A DNA stretch of 64,000 nt from the NCBI GenBank assembly GCA_025617745.1, contig CM046869.1:4674244-4738243 (forward strand), given 5' to 3'. A program made the translations under genes and the position numbers. The notes below the pieces were generated by a model. The model saw only the letters and a list, made by a program, of their open reading frames with translations, was not told the DNA's origin and made no database searches. Below are positions 1 to 10,618 of this stretch, in pieces (positions within the stretch are counted from its first letter, which is position 1; the number at the start of each line of letters is the position of its first letter). This DNA is from Heliocidaris erythrogramma. Taxonomy: Eukaryota > Echinodermata > Echinoidea > Camarodonta > Echinometridae.

Positions 1-228
1 CTTATTCTCAGCGATGGTGATCCAGATAAGATCAACCGATCCCTTTACTCTTCTACAGCAGAGATGATCAACATGGATCAACCGTTTCCTGCTACAAGAG
101 AGGAAGAAAAGCTACATCCTTTGGACATGTCCCCATTCTTGGACGTCATCGAGAAAGCGCCCTCACCTAGAGCCTTAATAACGCATCTGAACTATGAATA
201 TCTACCTCGGGATATACTGAAATCCAAG
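1..228 (+). CDS. Sulfotransferase exon (first in window, open at left edge)
   Basis: Open in frame 1 from the first base, reading LILSDGDPDKINRS and continuing to SPFLDVIEKAPSPRALITHL and DILKSK. It corresponds to the family segment between the N-terminal PAPS loop and the strand before the RNPKD motif. The family's catalytic histidine sits in a KTHLP-type motif; here it is ITHL, at about residue 61 of the exon, so the residue is kept. The exon ends with AAG followed by the donor gttcgt at 229, phase 0. This matches the next exon, which also starts in phase 0. The upstream acceptor lies outside the window. Confidence 0.85.
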
Positions 229-439
229 GTTCGTCCAGTTTCTTCATTTTAATTTTCAGTTGTTCCAAAAGTCTGATCCAGCAGGGCAAGGCTTTCGTTT
301 TTATTTGTTTCTGGAGATGGGTGATTGGACTCACTGTTTGCTTTGACCAGACTACGGAATACACAAGACCGAAGTCTTTGGTCACTTGACCTTCTGACGA
401 TACGATTTGTATTATTCGGTGTATTATTCGGTGTATTAT

Positions 440-575
440 TTAGTGCTGTGAGCACCGAAATCGGTAGCCTAGCTAGAGCCGGGGTAATATTGAAGCGCCT
501 TGAGCACCATTCATGGTGGATATGAGCGCTATATAAATATCCAATTTTATTATTATTATTATTATTATTATCACC
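440..575 (+). repeat. Probable SINE/LINE 3' tail with (TTA)n
   Basis: The sequence GAGCGCTATATAAAT followed by (TTA)n is a tail type common in retroposons of marine deuterostomes. No tRNA-like head was recognised to its left, so it is either 5' truncated or decayed. The family assignment is inference. Confidence 0.4.
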
Positions 576-2105
576 GTTATTTTCTGTTTTCCTTGTGTAA
601 CCCCCTTAAAAAATGGGTTACTGTGGCTAATTTTATCTCCTACACTATACTTTACTCCATGTTACCCCTCTTCATCTTTCTCTATCTATCTCTGTCTTGT
701 TCCATTAATTAACCTGGCACATTGTACTATACAGCAACAACCATTTGTTGGGTGGTTATTCAACTTGTTTAAGTGCCCTCTCATTAATCTGTTAACACCC
801 CAGCCTGTTGTTTATGTCACTGTTTTGTTAGGTCAAACCCAATTGCCAGCACAAAGGCTAGCCCATTATTTGAGATTGGTGCACATAAACACCTACTCGC
901 TTTTGTAGACGTACTGTCTTTGTGCATTCTCTAAGGTATTGTCCCCCTCCTCAGGACCCATGTTATGTGTCAGGGTCAGTGTTTATGAGTTGTCCTCCTC
1001 TACATAGATTGTCATAGGAGAGGACTGGCTTACTGAAAAGGCAAGATTTTAACCTACATTTGGGTGATGCAACATGCCAATGATACTCTCTAGGTGTTTT
1101 GTTGTAGAATGTGTCTAGTCCGTGCGATGCCTTAAAGGCAGAACACTGTATTGGGATTGTAGTTCTACAGTATATGATACATGTATATATTCGATTAAGA
1201 TGTAGGATATTGGGCCTTAATACTTTTGTATATGGGAAGATAGCAGTTTGCATGGTCGCATGCCCAAAATTATACATATATGCTAACGATGGACTTGGAG
1301 AAAATGAACAAATATAAATATGAACAACTTTAAGAGCTTGCATTAGAGTATAGTGCAGTCCTGGAGAGACATACTAGATCCATGAATAGAATAACTTCTT
1401 ATTGTGATGTTTATTCCCTGCAGGATTTATATTTCAATGTATGATTATAGGGAGCACACCTATATGTGAAATGCACTTAGATATACATGTATATGTCCTT
1501 TACAAGGCGGTGGACTAAGGGTGGTATTGTTGCTTTAAAGTTCTTTTCTCAGAATGTTGAGTCCTGGTCTCCATCGAAAACAAAGCATGGCCATTTGTTT
1601 GGACATGACATTGTTCAAATACCCCCTTGTGGATGGGAAGGGGAGAATATGGTCCAATCACATTGCCTTTTTAATTTATGCAGGCTAAAGGGAACCAATG
1701 GGATAATCCCATATAAGTGGTGATGAAGAAAGCCCAACCCTGATTTGTCAATGAAGGTGTATATACAAATCTGTGTTAGTTAAAGTTTAGGAAGTTTAAT
1801 AAAGCTACTAGAGTTAGGTGTTGCATCACCATTTTGCCTCCTGCCATCGCTTCCCAACCTGCTGTATTCATCTTCCTATGAGCCATGTGCTCCATTTTGT
1901 TTATTGTGCCATCTGGAATTTGAGATGTTGTTCTCCCTCTCTCTCAAACCATCTTTAATGTCCGAAAACTGAATTATTTCACTGAGTTTTCGTGGAACTG
2001 TACAAAGCCACATTTCGACATGTTTTATCTTGGCACCATTTAAAGGAAGTTTGAAGTACTTTTGTCATTGCTGGAGTTTGACCCTCTGTTTTCACCGGAA
2101 CGAGT

Positions 2106-3184
2106 GTTGGCTCTTTTAAATATAGGTAAGATGCTTTATTTATGTTATATCAAAATATGTGTGGATGGCTGAGACATTTTAGAGATATTGTAGTGCACCC
2201 TGTTTGTATAAATTATATTGTTTCTTACTATAAGATCCCTACTACAATACAAGATCCATGCCACCTTTAATATGGTAGCATACCCATTAGACAATTTGTG
2301 TGAATGCGGTTGCTTGGATAAATTCTTCATTTGCTTTATTTAGATCTTGAATTAGTAATGATGATTATTACATCATATACGCACATAATGATAATTGATG
2401 AGTGTGTGTTGGGATTGTTCGGTAATCGAATATAAATAACAACATATGCCATTTAGCATCAGACATATACATGTAGACAATGTTTTGTTTGACCGAATTA
2501 TTCATGGGCATTACAGCCCGGGTGGATAACCTTGAAATAATTATATTATCCTTAAAGGACAATTCAAGGATCTATGATTTGTGTCAATAACATTCCTTGT
2601 AATCATGCATACTAGGGCAGTTGCATATTTATATTATAAGTATATTATGTTCACTAACACCTTTTGCCACAATTTGTACATGGCCATTGCATTACGTCTG
2701 TCCTATAGTAGGGTTACGCAGCGCGTGGATGCTCGTTATTATTAAAAGAGCGAGACTTCAAATGGGAGTCAAACATCATTTGGATCCTCACAAAATCAAG
2801 CAATGTTGTTCAGGTCGATCAGATAGACTAGAGCTTGCCATCTGCATTTGCGGCAACATTGCAAGAGCTCATAATGTGAATATTAAAACCCAATACTGGA
2901 CAGACAATGCACTGATCATATACATGTAATATCTTGTATGTGTTCTATGTAAGATCCATGTTACTTTACTAACACAATGCTGTTATATTATACATTAGAT
3001 GATAAACCATATGGAAAATATATTTCAGGGACTTCTGATTATAATACAGTGTATATACATGATTAGTTATAAAAATTATGTGAATAACGTAAGAGTTAAA
3101 TAATGAAGCCCTCCTGTATTCAATGCCTTGGTAAGGCACACTATTTAAGAAAGTTTTGCATTCTGTTGGCTCTTTTAAATATAG
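2106..3184. repeat. 1.04 kb segment flanked by 20-bp direct repeats
   Basis: The 20-mer GTTGGCTCTTTTAAATATAG occurs at 2106-2125 and again, identical, at 3165-3184. The bases just outside the pair differ. This looks like a long target-site duplication of a retroposed insert (2126-3164), but the insert has no poly-A tail and no recognisable coding sequence. Confidence 0.4.
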
Positions 3185-3888
3185 CCTGATTGCAGTTCTT
3201 CAGCCGGATCGCTGCGAAGCATCTTACGTACAACGAATCGCACCACTGCAGCATGCTCATCCTTCAGAACGCAAGGCTACCCGACCGACCGATTAGCATA
3301 TAAATTCGCGAGATCTAATGGACATTTAAAATAATAATAATATTGCCGGCATTAGGGATAATAATATTTATTTATCTTAGGTACCTAATATATATGCCAG
3401 TTTAGTGAAGATCTTCCTATTGAATTGATTCAAAGTAGTTATGGTTAACATTCACTGTAGTATGCAATGATTGATTTATGATTGTTAACTCGTAAACCTG
3501 TTTTATTTTCAAGTTCTTTATTAGACAACAAGCTAATAAAGAATTCGTATTGGATTATTTTGTCAAAAGGTAATCTTCTGTGTACTTTTCTTTATTTATG
3601 GACCTGGGCTTAAGCGAGTACCATACGGTTATTTTCTGTTACACTTGTAACATGTATAATGTATTCTTAATGTACTCACGGCCTTGCTGAACAGCAGCTA
3701 TCAGTTGATGGTCCGCTTTTTAACCGTGATGAAATAAGTAATGCACATGACAAAGGCACTGCCATTCATTTTTTCTCCCAATTCACTGCATTCAGAAGAT
3801 TATACTCGAAATATCACTAACCCTTTTTATCTGTTTTCAACCTGTAATACATGCATGATGTTTGAATGCAAACATTTTAATTTCATAG

Positions 3889-4006
3889 ATTATCTATCTC
3901 GCCCGGAATCCAAAAGATATCGCCGTATCGTGGTTCCAGTTCGTCGAAAAAAACATCCCCATCCCACTAACCATGGACATGACAATTGAAGCTTTTGTAA
4001 CTGGCA
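3889..4006 (+). CDS. Sulfotransferase exon with RNPKD 3'-phosphate-binding motif
   Basis: It follows the acceptor tttcatag (3881-3888) and begins in phase 0 with IIYLARNPKDIAVSWFQF. This is the family's strand plus RNPKD...S element, which binds the 3'-phosphate of PAPS through Arg and Ser; both are present. It continues through IPIPLTMDMTIEAFVTG and ends one base into a codon before the donor gtaagt (4007). Joined to the next exon, that codon becomes Lys, giving the common TGK-type turn before the GPW segment. Confidence 0.85.
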
Positions 4007-4474
4007 GTAAGTCTTCTTCTTTATAGGTTAAATTAATATTTTAAAGAATACATTTTATCGTTGGTATACTTTAGTGGAAGCCAGTTATCTATACTGGATT
4101 GTATATATTACCAACAAAATCAATTGCGTAAGCCATAAATCGATAAAATGTTTTGTTACCACAAAGGAGAATAAATTCATCTAACAAAACACAAGAATAA
4201 TCTAAAAGCTGAGTAGAGATAGTAGGAGCTACTTTATTTACATTATGCCTATTCCATATAGTACGAAGTGACGAAGACGTTAAATTTAAATACCATTTAC
4301 AAAACGTGTATATTTTCAATAATGTTGGTGATTATTTCTAAAGAGATGAACCTTTTCAACTATGTCAAGTCTTAAACTAAAGGCAATGTTTCCAATATAA
4401 ATGTAATAACTCTCGATAGGGAACGTTTGTGATTTGAAGAAATTCTTTATAGCTGAATGAAGAATACTTAATAT

Positions 4475-5607
4475 AGGTTTTCCCGGTCAATTTCGCAGAT
4501 TTGTCATTCAATTTGATAAGGGAGTCATTCAAATTCGCGAAAAAGATCTGTGCCATGAAATTTATCATTCAAATTCATTTTGAGGTCATTCAAATTCGCA
4601 CTTCGGTCAAGACATTTAGCGTTTACATCATTCAAATTCAAATATGTGTGGAGAGCATTCAAATTCGCTACCTCGCTTGGAAGCGTCTTTTCGAGCATTC
4701 AAATTCGCACGTGGGCATTCGAATTCGTAATGAGTTCATTCAATTTAGCATGTATTTAGCGTTTGTGTGTTTTTGCCCAACATGACATAGGCCTACTATA
4801 CAAAGGAAACATTATATATATAACATAATTCATGATAACTACATGTACGTTATGAATAACATTTTTCAGAGTATACATTGACAGCCAACACAGTGACACA
4901 CTCACTATATATATATATATAGTTAGACATGAAAAAACAGATTATGAAAAAGAATAAAAATCAATCAAGAAAATAAATGAAAAAAAAAAAGATTATGAAA
5001 AAGAATAAAAATCAATCAAGAAAATAAATGAAAAAACAAGATTATGAAAAAAAATAAAAATCAATCAAGAAAATCTGCAATTCTGCAGGCACTATAAACG
5101 TTAGAAATGAAGAACAAAAATTCCTAGAACTAAATTTCAAAATGATGATAAATCAGAAGAAAATAAAATAAAAATAATAAATCAGAAGAAAAATAAAAGA
5201 ATGTTATTGATTATAGAAAAACACACCCATGTGTGCAGAAAACTCATAAGGAAAGAATGAAAATACCAAATAATTATCAACTGACAAAATTTACTGGAAC
5301 TACATTTGATTTTGAATGCTCAACGTGTTAAGTTGAATGATCCGAAATGAAATTGAATGCTGGAATAACAGTATTGCGCAATTCCCTTGCCATTCTTTGC
5401 TAAATTGAATGAACGTTTTGCGAACTAGGTGCATTTAGTGCGAATTTGATTGACAAAAACTTAGATTCAAATGACATAAATACAAATTCGAATGATATGA
5501 AAATGAATTTGAATTACAAATCGGCTGTGCGCGACCTAAATCCTTGAAATTGAATGCACGCAAAATGAAACTGACTGACGATCTTACGAAATTGACCGGG
5601 AAAACCT
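4475..5607. mobile_element. Non-autonomous DNA element with reiterated CATTCAAATTCG motif
   Basis: The terminal inverted repeat begins AGGTTTTCCCGGTCAATTTC and ends with its complement. It lies in the sulfotransferase intron and is absent from the duplicated copy at 52.3 kb, which gives an empty-site comparison. The left arm (4500-4750) repeats CATTCAAATTCG about nine times at irregular spacing. The right arm (5305-5590) repeats the complement (for example AAATTGAATG). Flanks are ATAT-rich, so the target duplication cannot be measured. No transposase is present. Confidence 0.7.
4929..5076. repeat. Tandem repeat of about 53 bp, three copies
   Basis: The A-rich unit containing GATTATGAAAAAGAATAAAA and TCAATCAAGAAAA is repeated three times with few changes, in the centre of the DNA element at 4475-5607. 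Confidence 0.75.
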
Positions 5608-5696
5608 ATATATAATAATAATGATAAGTAATTTTCTTCTTTATGGGATGTGATTTTTTGTCTTTTCTTTTTCTTTTTCTTTCGTTTCTTAACAAG

Positions 5697-5794
5697 AAAT
5701 GCACTGGGGACCTTGGCCAGAGCATGTTCGTCCATTCTGGGATCTAAGAGACCACGAAAATGTGACTTTTGTTTGCTATGAGGATCTAAAGAAG
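5697..5794 (+). CDS. Sulfotransferase exon (GPWPEHV ... YEDLKK)
   Basis: It follows the acceptor ttaacaag (ends 5696). The first two bases complete the Lys codon begun at 4006. The reading is MHWGPWPEHVRPFWDL, then VTFVCYEDLKK. This is the family's G-x-W-x-x-H-V turn followed by the strand ending in YED. It ends in phase 0 before gtatgg (5795). In the pseudogenised copy the same donor reads gtatgt. Confidence 0.85.
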
Positions 5795-6496
5795 GTATGG
5801 AATCCAAAAGGAGAAATTAAACTCCATTGATTTACATCTCCGATCGAATGACCGCAACAACAAACTATAATGCCCATTGCAAACGGGAGGGGGTCATTGT
5901 GATTGAGTTATTACCTGCGCCAATCGAACAAGTGCAGGCAAGTTATACTCATGCCAGTAATGCAACGAAATATCTACTCTGTTCATTTTGAAATTACTGT
6001 TTGTACTATATCACTCTTACAAATCATGGTGCATCAAACTCCGTAGCATTCACTGACGCCGTCTTATCACAGAGAAAACGCTGTTAAAAATGCAAAACAG
6101 TTGCTTACAATATGAACTGAACAACAACAATATGAACTGAACAACCGTTGTACAGTTCATATTGTAAACAATTTGTTTAAAGTTTGAAACAACCTTTTAA
6201 ACAGCGTTTTTATGGTGATATGTCGGGCAAAAGACTTAAGAATGCAAAGAAGATAGTACTGGAAGGAAACGAAAAACAAGAGAATAAAATGCCCAAAGGG
6301 GCTGGAGACAATAAAAAGCAGAATTGCAGGCCTATATAGAAGGAATAAGTCAATAAGTCATTTCTTATGCCTGCTGTACACGATACTTCATCTCGCTTGC
6401 GTAATATCACCTCTGCTAATAAAGCCTATTGTTACCCGTTGCATACAAAGAGTCATTTCTTTTATTTTCGCCTCATTTTCCTTCGTTTATCTTTAG
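5795..6496 (+). other. Sulfotransferase intron
   Basis: No gene is present. At about 6090-6210 there is an imperfect inverted repeat containing AATATGAACTGAACAAC and its near complement. The same sequence exists in the duplicate near 55400-55520. Confidence 0.6.
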
Positions 6497-6680
6497 GATC
6501 CAGCAAAGAACATCAAGAAAATCGCTGAAGGTATAGGTCACCCACTATCTGAGGAAGCCCTGCAACGAGTTGTTAAGTTCAGTCATATTGACGCACAGAA
6601 AGCAACATACAAGAAAATGACAGAAAGTGGACAGGGGAATTTGGTGAAAGGGGCTGGCCAGTTTTCATTCCTGAATAAAG
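6497..6680 (+). CDS. Sulfotransferase exon (DPAKNIKKIAEG ... FSFLNKG)
   Basis: It follows the acceptor tttatctttag and starts in phase 0 with DPAKNIKKIAEGIGHPLSEE. It runs through the segment that in the family packs over the PAPS nucleotide and ends in FSFLNK plus one base, before gtaacg (6681). The first base of the last exon's glycine codon comes from here. Length is 184 nt. The same 184 nt occur, by eye without a mismatch, at 55812-55995. Confidence 0.85.
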
Positions 6681-6893
6681 GTAACGAGATAATTTTCAAG
6701 CTATCTTTTGTTAATCCATATTATTTAATCACGCTCTACATATTGTTTTCTGTAATCGTAGAAATTCAATTCAATCTTAATTGAAATTGAAAAAAAGTCA
6801 ATATGTATTTTAGCACAAGTGGGATATAGCATGGATCTTAACTGATTTAAATACGCAGTCAGGAGCTGCTGAATTTCTCATCAAAGTCAAGCT

Positions 6894-7197
6894 TTTAGGT
6901 CAAGACTTACAGTTATTTCTGGATATTTGAAGGAACCGTTGCCTGCCTCCCGGAAGGATCTTGTCCACCACCGACTGCCTGCTCAATCCGCTCCAAAACA
7001 GCAGAAGAATTGGCAAAACCAAAATAGGGAAAAACACACTCGCTCTAACACGGCAAGCCGAAAGTCTTCCCTCTACTGGCAGTGGGACTCCCTCCCAAAG
7101 GGTGACATAAATTTCTTCAATGACGACTATAATGGCGTCTGCCCCGGTCGCGAATTTTTTTTCCCTGTACGTTTGGGGCTGTCCAATCTGAATATTC
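6894..7197. other. Intronic sequence, copy-1 specific
   Basis: This sequence starts where copy 1 and copy 2 of the sulfotransferase block diverge. No gene is visible. Its right part (about 7140-7197) is complementary to the centre of the neighbouring palindrome (about 7493-7558), including CCCCGGTC and TTTGGGGCT. Confidence 0.5.
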
Positions 7198-7287
7198 ATG
7201 AAAGAGACTACAAGTATCGGACTTGTATTTTCTTACTCAGTTTCACCTTATTTTTAAATAAGCAAAAGAAAATTTCGTAATATATTC

Positions 7288-7352
7288 CTCTGCCGAGATT
7301 CGAACTTGCGGTCCTTTCATCGATAGCGCACCAGATTATCCGACTGCGCCAC
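7288..7352 (-). pseudogene. tRNA-like sequence (SINE head), left arm
   Basis: On the minus strand it contains GTGTGGCGCAGTCGG, an A-box-like sequence, and AAGTTCGAATCTC, a B-box-like sequence, spaced as in a tRNA. The acceptor arm does not close into a convincing cloverleaf and there is no T run after it, so it is called a tRNA-derived relic. Confidence 0.5.
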
Positions 7353-7693
7353 ACAGCTGCTCAATGGCCTCGCTCGTTTTATCATATCCCTACAGTTCGT
7401 TTTCATGAATATTCATGCCGACTAGTCTTGACGGAATAAACCGTATTACTGGTCATGCGCATGCGTACTCTCATCTCTAAGACCCAAGTCATGAATATTC
7501 ATATTGGATAGCCCCAAAGGTACAGGAAAAAAAAATTTAGCGCCCCGGTCAGCGTGTTTTTTTACCGTAACCCTAATGCGTCAAATTGCTCATATTACGG
7601 TTTATTCCGTCAAGACTAGTCGGCATGAATATTCATGAAAGCGAATTGTAGAGACATATATAATAAAACGAGCGAGGGCATTGAGCAGCTGTT

Positions 7694-7763
7694 CTGTGTG
7701 GCGCAATCGGATAATCCGGTGTCCTCTCGGTGATACGAACGCGAGTTCGAATCTCGGCGGAGG
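7694..7763 (+). pseudogene. tRNA-like sequence (SINE head), right arm
   Basis: It contains GTGTGGCGCAATCGG and GAGTTCGAATCTC as A- and B-box-like blocks and is followed by TTTTT, a possible Pol III terminator. It is the inverted partner of 7288-7352. The anticodon region has diverged from the partner, and no confident isotype can be given. Confidence 0.5.
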
Positions 7764-7849
7764 TTTTTATTACGAAATTTTCTTTTGGTGATTTAAAAAT
7801 AAGGGACTGAGTAAGAAAATACAAGTCCGATACTTGTAGTCTCTTTCAA

Positions 7850-8259
7850 AGTCTTCAAAAAGGGGTTTCTGACGCGTTAGGGATAAGGGAAAAAAGATGC
7901 CCCCGGTCACTCGCTTTCGCACACCTTCTTTCCAATACCCAACCTCGCACCCAATAACAAAACTGACCACTCACGTTAGTCAAAACAAACCACATGACCA
8001 CGCTCCATTCATTTTCTTAATTGCCCTAACGTAGCAACGGAGAAGCAGAGGCAGGGGCGGATACAGGATTTTCAGAAAGGGGGTCGCACACTGAGGAACC
8101 CTCCGTTTGATCCGCGCCTGAGAGGAAAGGGTTGAATGAAAGAAATCGAGACCGCAGTTAACCTGCCAAAAGCGCTCTCCTAACAGTGAGCAATTTACAA
8201 AAGAAAAAGGAAAATTAAAAGAAATAAGATCTAGATCCAACCAATGTTTTTTTTTTTTT
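7850..8259. other. Intronic sequence without a gene
   Basis: No coding region. The sequence AGGGGCGGATACAGGAT near 8052 resembles the ends of widespread invertebrate DNA elements; compare 61552. A T run occurs at 8248-8262. Confidence 0.4.
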
Positions 8260-8700
8260 TTAATGAAGATTGGTTTGAAAAAGGGTGTTGTTTCTGTCCA
8301 TCATCTTCTGAACCCACCTCGCCCTGGTTACAAATTATTTGAAGAATTAGTGTTGGATTATGACATCTCTCCCAAGGGAAGAAGAAGATATAACTTTTTG
8401 ATCAAACACATTTCTAATTCCTTGTTGGAAGGATTGAATACTCTGGATAAGGACTTTTTATAAGTTTTTTGTGACAAGCTTAAACAGACTCATAAAGTTC
8501 TTAAATATGCTTATTCAATCTTGCTTGAAGAATGCGCCTCAGGTAATCTTATTTCATTCTGGAAAGAGGTTTTTATGATTACTGACAATGTGGACTGGGA
8601 AAAGATGTTCGTTCATTTTATTTCAAGATCCTTCTCAATGCAATTGCTTTTTGTTCAGAATTAAAAAGAAAGACTCTCCAAACCAAGTTAAGAGGAGGAA
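8260..8700 (+). pseudogene. Possible L1/Tx1-type retrotransposon C-terminal fragment
   Basis: An open stretch (8263-8463) reads VVSVHHLLNPP, then DYDISPKGRRRYNFLIKHI. After a stop, related reading continues as LEECASGNLISFWKEV and ITDNVDWEKMFVHF. The style resembles the C-terminal region after the reverse transcriptase of L1/Tx1-like elements such as the one at 17.7-21.6 kb. Recognition is from general pattern, not a close match, so another repeat protein is possible. It is broken by stops. Confidence 0.4.
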
Positions 8701-8790
8701 CTTATAAATATTATCAATCAAAAAGAGAATAGAAATATGACTATTTCCCCTTTTGAAAAGATTTTTAGGGTTAAAGCTTTTAAAGATATC

Positions 8791-8811
8791 CCCCCCCCCC
8801 CCCCCCCCCCC
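8791..8811 (+). repeat. Poly-C tract
   Basis: An uninterrupted run of about 20 C. It is one of at least a dozen long C or G runs in the window. Confidence 0.9.
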
Positions 8812-10515
8812 ACTAACAATGGATAATTATGCGTGTCTACGCCCGTGGTAAGAAGGATGTATAACATAGGCCTAATCAAAATAATTTTATTTAGATGGAT
8901 TTGTAAATACATTTTCTTATTTATTCCTTCATTCATTATATATTCTTGTCTAGCGGTTTCGGGGTCTGTTTACAGGATCAAAATGGAACATAATAAAAAA
9001 ATTAATGAAAGTAACACATACCTAGGTCTCATTTCAGCGTCATGTTATATATGTTGAAAGGAACCTGATGTTGATGGCTTTGACTCCTGCATATTTAAAG
9101 TAGAACTCTGATGATTTTAAATATTGGCTTAATACTTATTATTGCATAGATGGCATAAATTAAACAAGGTTATCCAAATTCAACGCTTGGAAACATTTTG
9201 AAGTAATGATTATTATCAATTATAAAACGGTAAAATACAGCCCCCGATATAGCAGCTGAAGAGCTCCTCGAACGCTGCTGAGATATGTGACGACACACCA
9301 TGGACCAGTCCCGTCTAAGCAGACATAACATCTTACACATTTTTCAGAGCCTATTTTGTCAGCTCCTCTTCACTTATTTCTCTTCCTTCACTAGCGTCAG
9401 TCTTAATGTTAGTCTGTTGCCTCACTCTTAACTTCGTGTATGGTATTATTTTGATGAAAAATGCAGCGTTAAAAAAATAAAGGAATCAGTCACTTGTAAA
9501 CAAAATAAGACGCCATTGTATTTTCAGCTGCTTGCACCGGGCATGTTCGGCGTTTCAAGAGGGAACGAATACCATCCTGCTATTATTCGGAGGGCTTTTC
9601 AATTTGAAAGTGGGGTTTATTTCATTGATCATTGACCCTTCTCCTGTGTATTTACAATCAAACGGTTTTAGCTATCAGAATCCGTTTCACTTTCCCTTTA
9701 TAATGGTGTGAAATAAGGTCATGTTTAAATACATCAAACTCTTTATAATTTGATAAATAATTGCATTGCAATTACGTTCATTCATTATAGGACGTCGTCT
9801 GCTTAAGCAGGACCGATCCCGTGTGTGACGACATCAAAACATCGCTATATTTCTGGCGAATCCTCGGATATTCCAGATGCTGAGAAGAGCTTTTATTTGT
9901 GTTGTTTTTATAATCATCAGATACGCAGTTGACATAAAACTTATACGATTGCCATCTGTAAGCTTCCCAGTTTCTAGTGATACATTAATTGCCATATTTG
10001 TGATTTTCTTTGAATATCTACTTTAAGATATCTTCAACGATAGCATCTGAACTAACATCGATTTCAGAGTCCCTGAATGTATTTTGCGTTTGGAACAGTT
10101 CGCTTTCACTGTCGCTGCTGAACATCTTGATTCAAATTTTGACAACGTAACTGATCGCTGACCAATGAGAGAATGAATGACGCAATAATGAATGAAACAG
10201 TTGATCCGTGATACATGCAACCCATTCACATTTGATTTATTGGTATTATTTAACTATTTTTACGAATGGCGTGTTATTGTTAATCGCTGGTCAAGTGTAT
10301 AATGCAGCAGTGATTAAATTCCAATGTACTGTGTTTGTAATGTGATCATTTTTGTCGTGGTTCATAACACTGTTACGCTTGACTTTCCAACAATACAGTG
10401 TGTTAGTAAACGAAGAATACAGTATGTGGTTACAAATAAACACATGTTATCACTCCATTCGTGGAAAATAATGTCGTGAAAGTACAATAGACAGACGTCA
10501 GAGCTGGGTGTTAAA
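8812..10515. other. Intronic sequence, no gene seen
   Basis: No supportable coding region. Weak inverted similarity exists between about 9286-9322 and 9788-9836 (GTCTAAGCAGAC against GTCTGCTTAAGCAGGACC, with GACGACA/TGACGAC), perhaps the ends of a decayed DNA element. The rest is AT-rich. Confidence 0.45.
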
Positions 10516-10618
10516 TCATATAACACAACTCGTAACTGTCCGTTCGTGGGTGAGAATGGGCTTCGGGCTACGCCCTCAGCCCATTCTCACACACGAACGG
10601 ACAGTTACTCGTGTATTA
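10516..10618. repeat. Strong GC-rich hairpin
   Basis: AACTGTCCGTTCGTGGGTGA on the left pairs with TCACACACGAACGGACAGTT on the right, and the stem extends inward through GAATGGGCT/AGCCCATTC. The loop is about 15 nt. Arms are roughly 36 bp with a few mismatches. Probably the core of a fold-back DNA element. Confidence 0.7.

Larger units (their letters stand above)
229..3888 (+). other. Sulfotransferase intron, no gene seen
   Basis: No coding region could be supported. The left end has a probable SINE or LINE 3' tail ending in (TTA)n near 547-571. A 1.04 kb stretch at 2126-3164 is flanked by 20-bp direct repeats. The rest is AT-rich sequence with scattered short repeats. The segment from 3742 belongs to the block that is duplicated at 51.6 kb. 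Confidence 0.6.
3742..6893 (+). repeat. Duplicated sulfotransferase block, copy 1 (exons 2-4 with introns)
   Basis: Collinear with 51610-56203 in the same orientation. The left border is near the sequence before ATGCACATGRCAAAGGC. The right border is where the two copies diverge after CTCATCAAAGTCA. Copy 1 carries a private DNA element in its second intron (4475-5607). Copy 2 carries two different insertions. Differences are scattered up to about 6450; from there to 6893 I see none. Confidence 0.8.
7198..7849. mobile_element. Long palindrome with tRNA-like sequences in both arms
   Basis: The left arm (about 7198-7454) and right arm (about 7583-7849) are inverted copies with scattered differences, separated by about 130 bp. 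Each arm contains a tRNA-like promoter region: minus strand at 7288-7352, plus strand at 7694-7763. Both arms also share GAATATTCATGCCGACTAGT. It may be two SINEs in opposite orientation or a fold-back element. No coding capacity is seen. Confidence 0.65.

Noticed and set aside
4500-4750. CRISPR-like array of CATTCAAATTCG with spacers
   Set aside because: Repeats are only about 12 nt, spacing is irregular, the other half is inverted, the whole lies between transposon ends, and the DNA is eukaryotic.
6927-7280. 117-residue + strand frame as a gene
   Set aside because: It runs from unique sequence into the palindrome and has no domain, splice signal or codon pattern.
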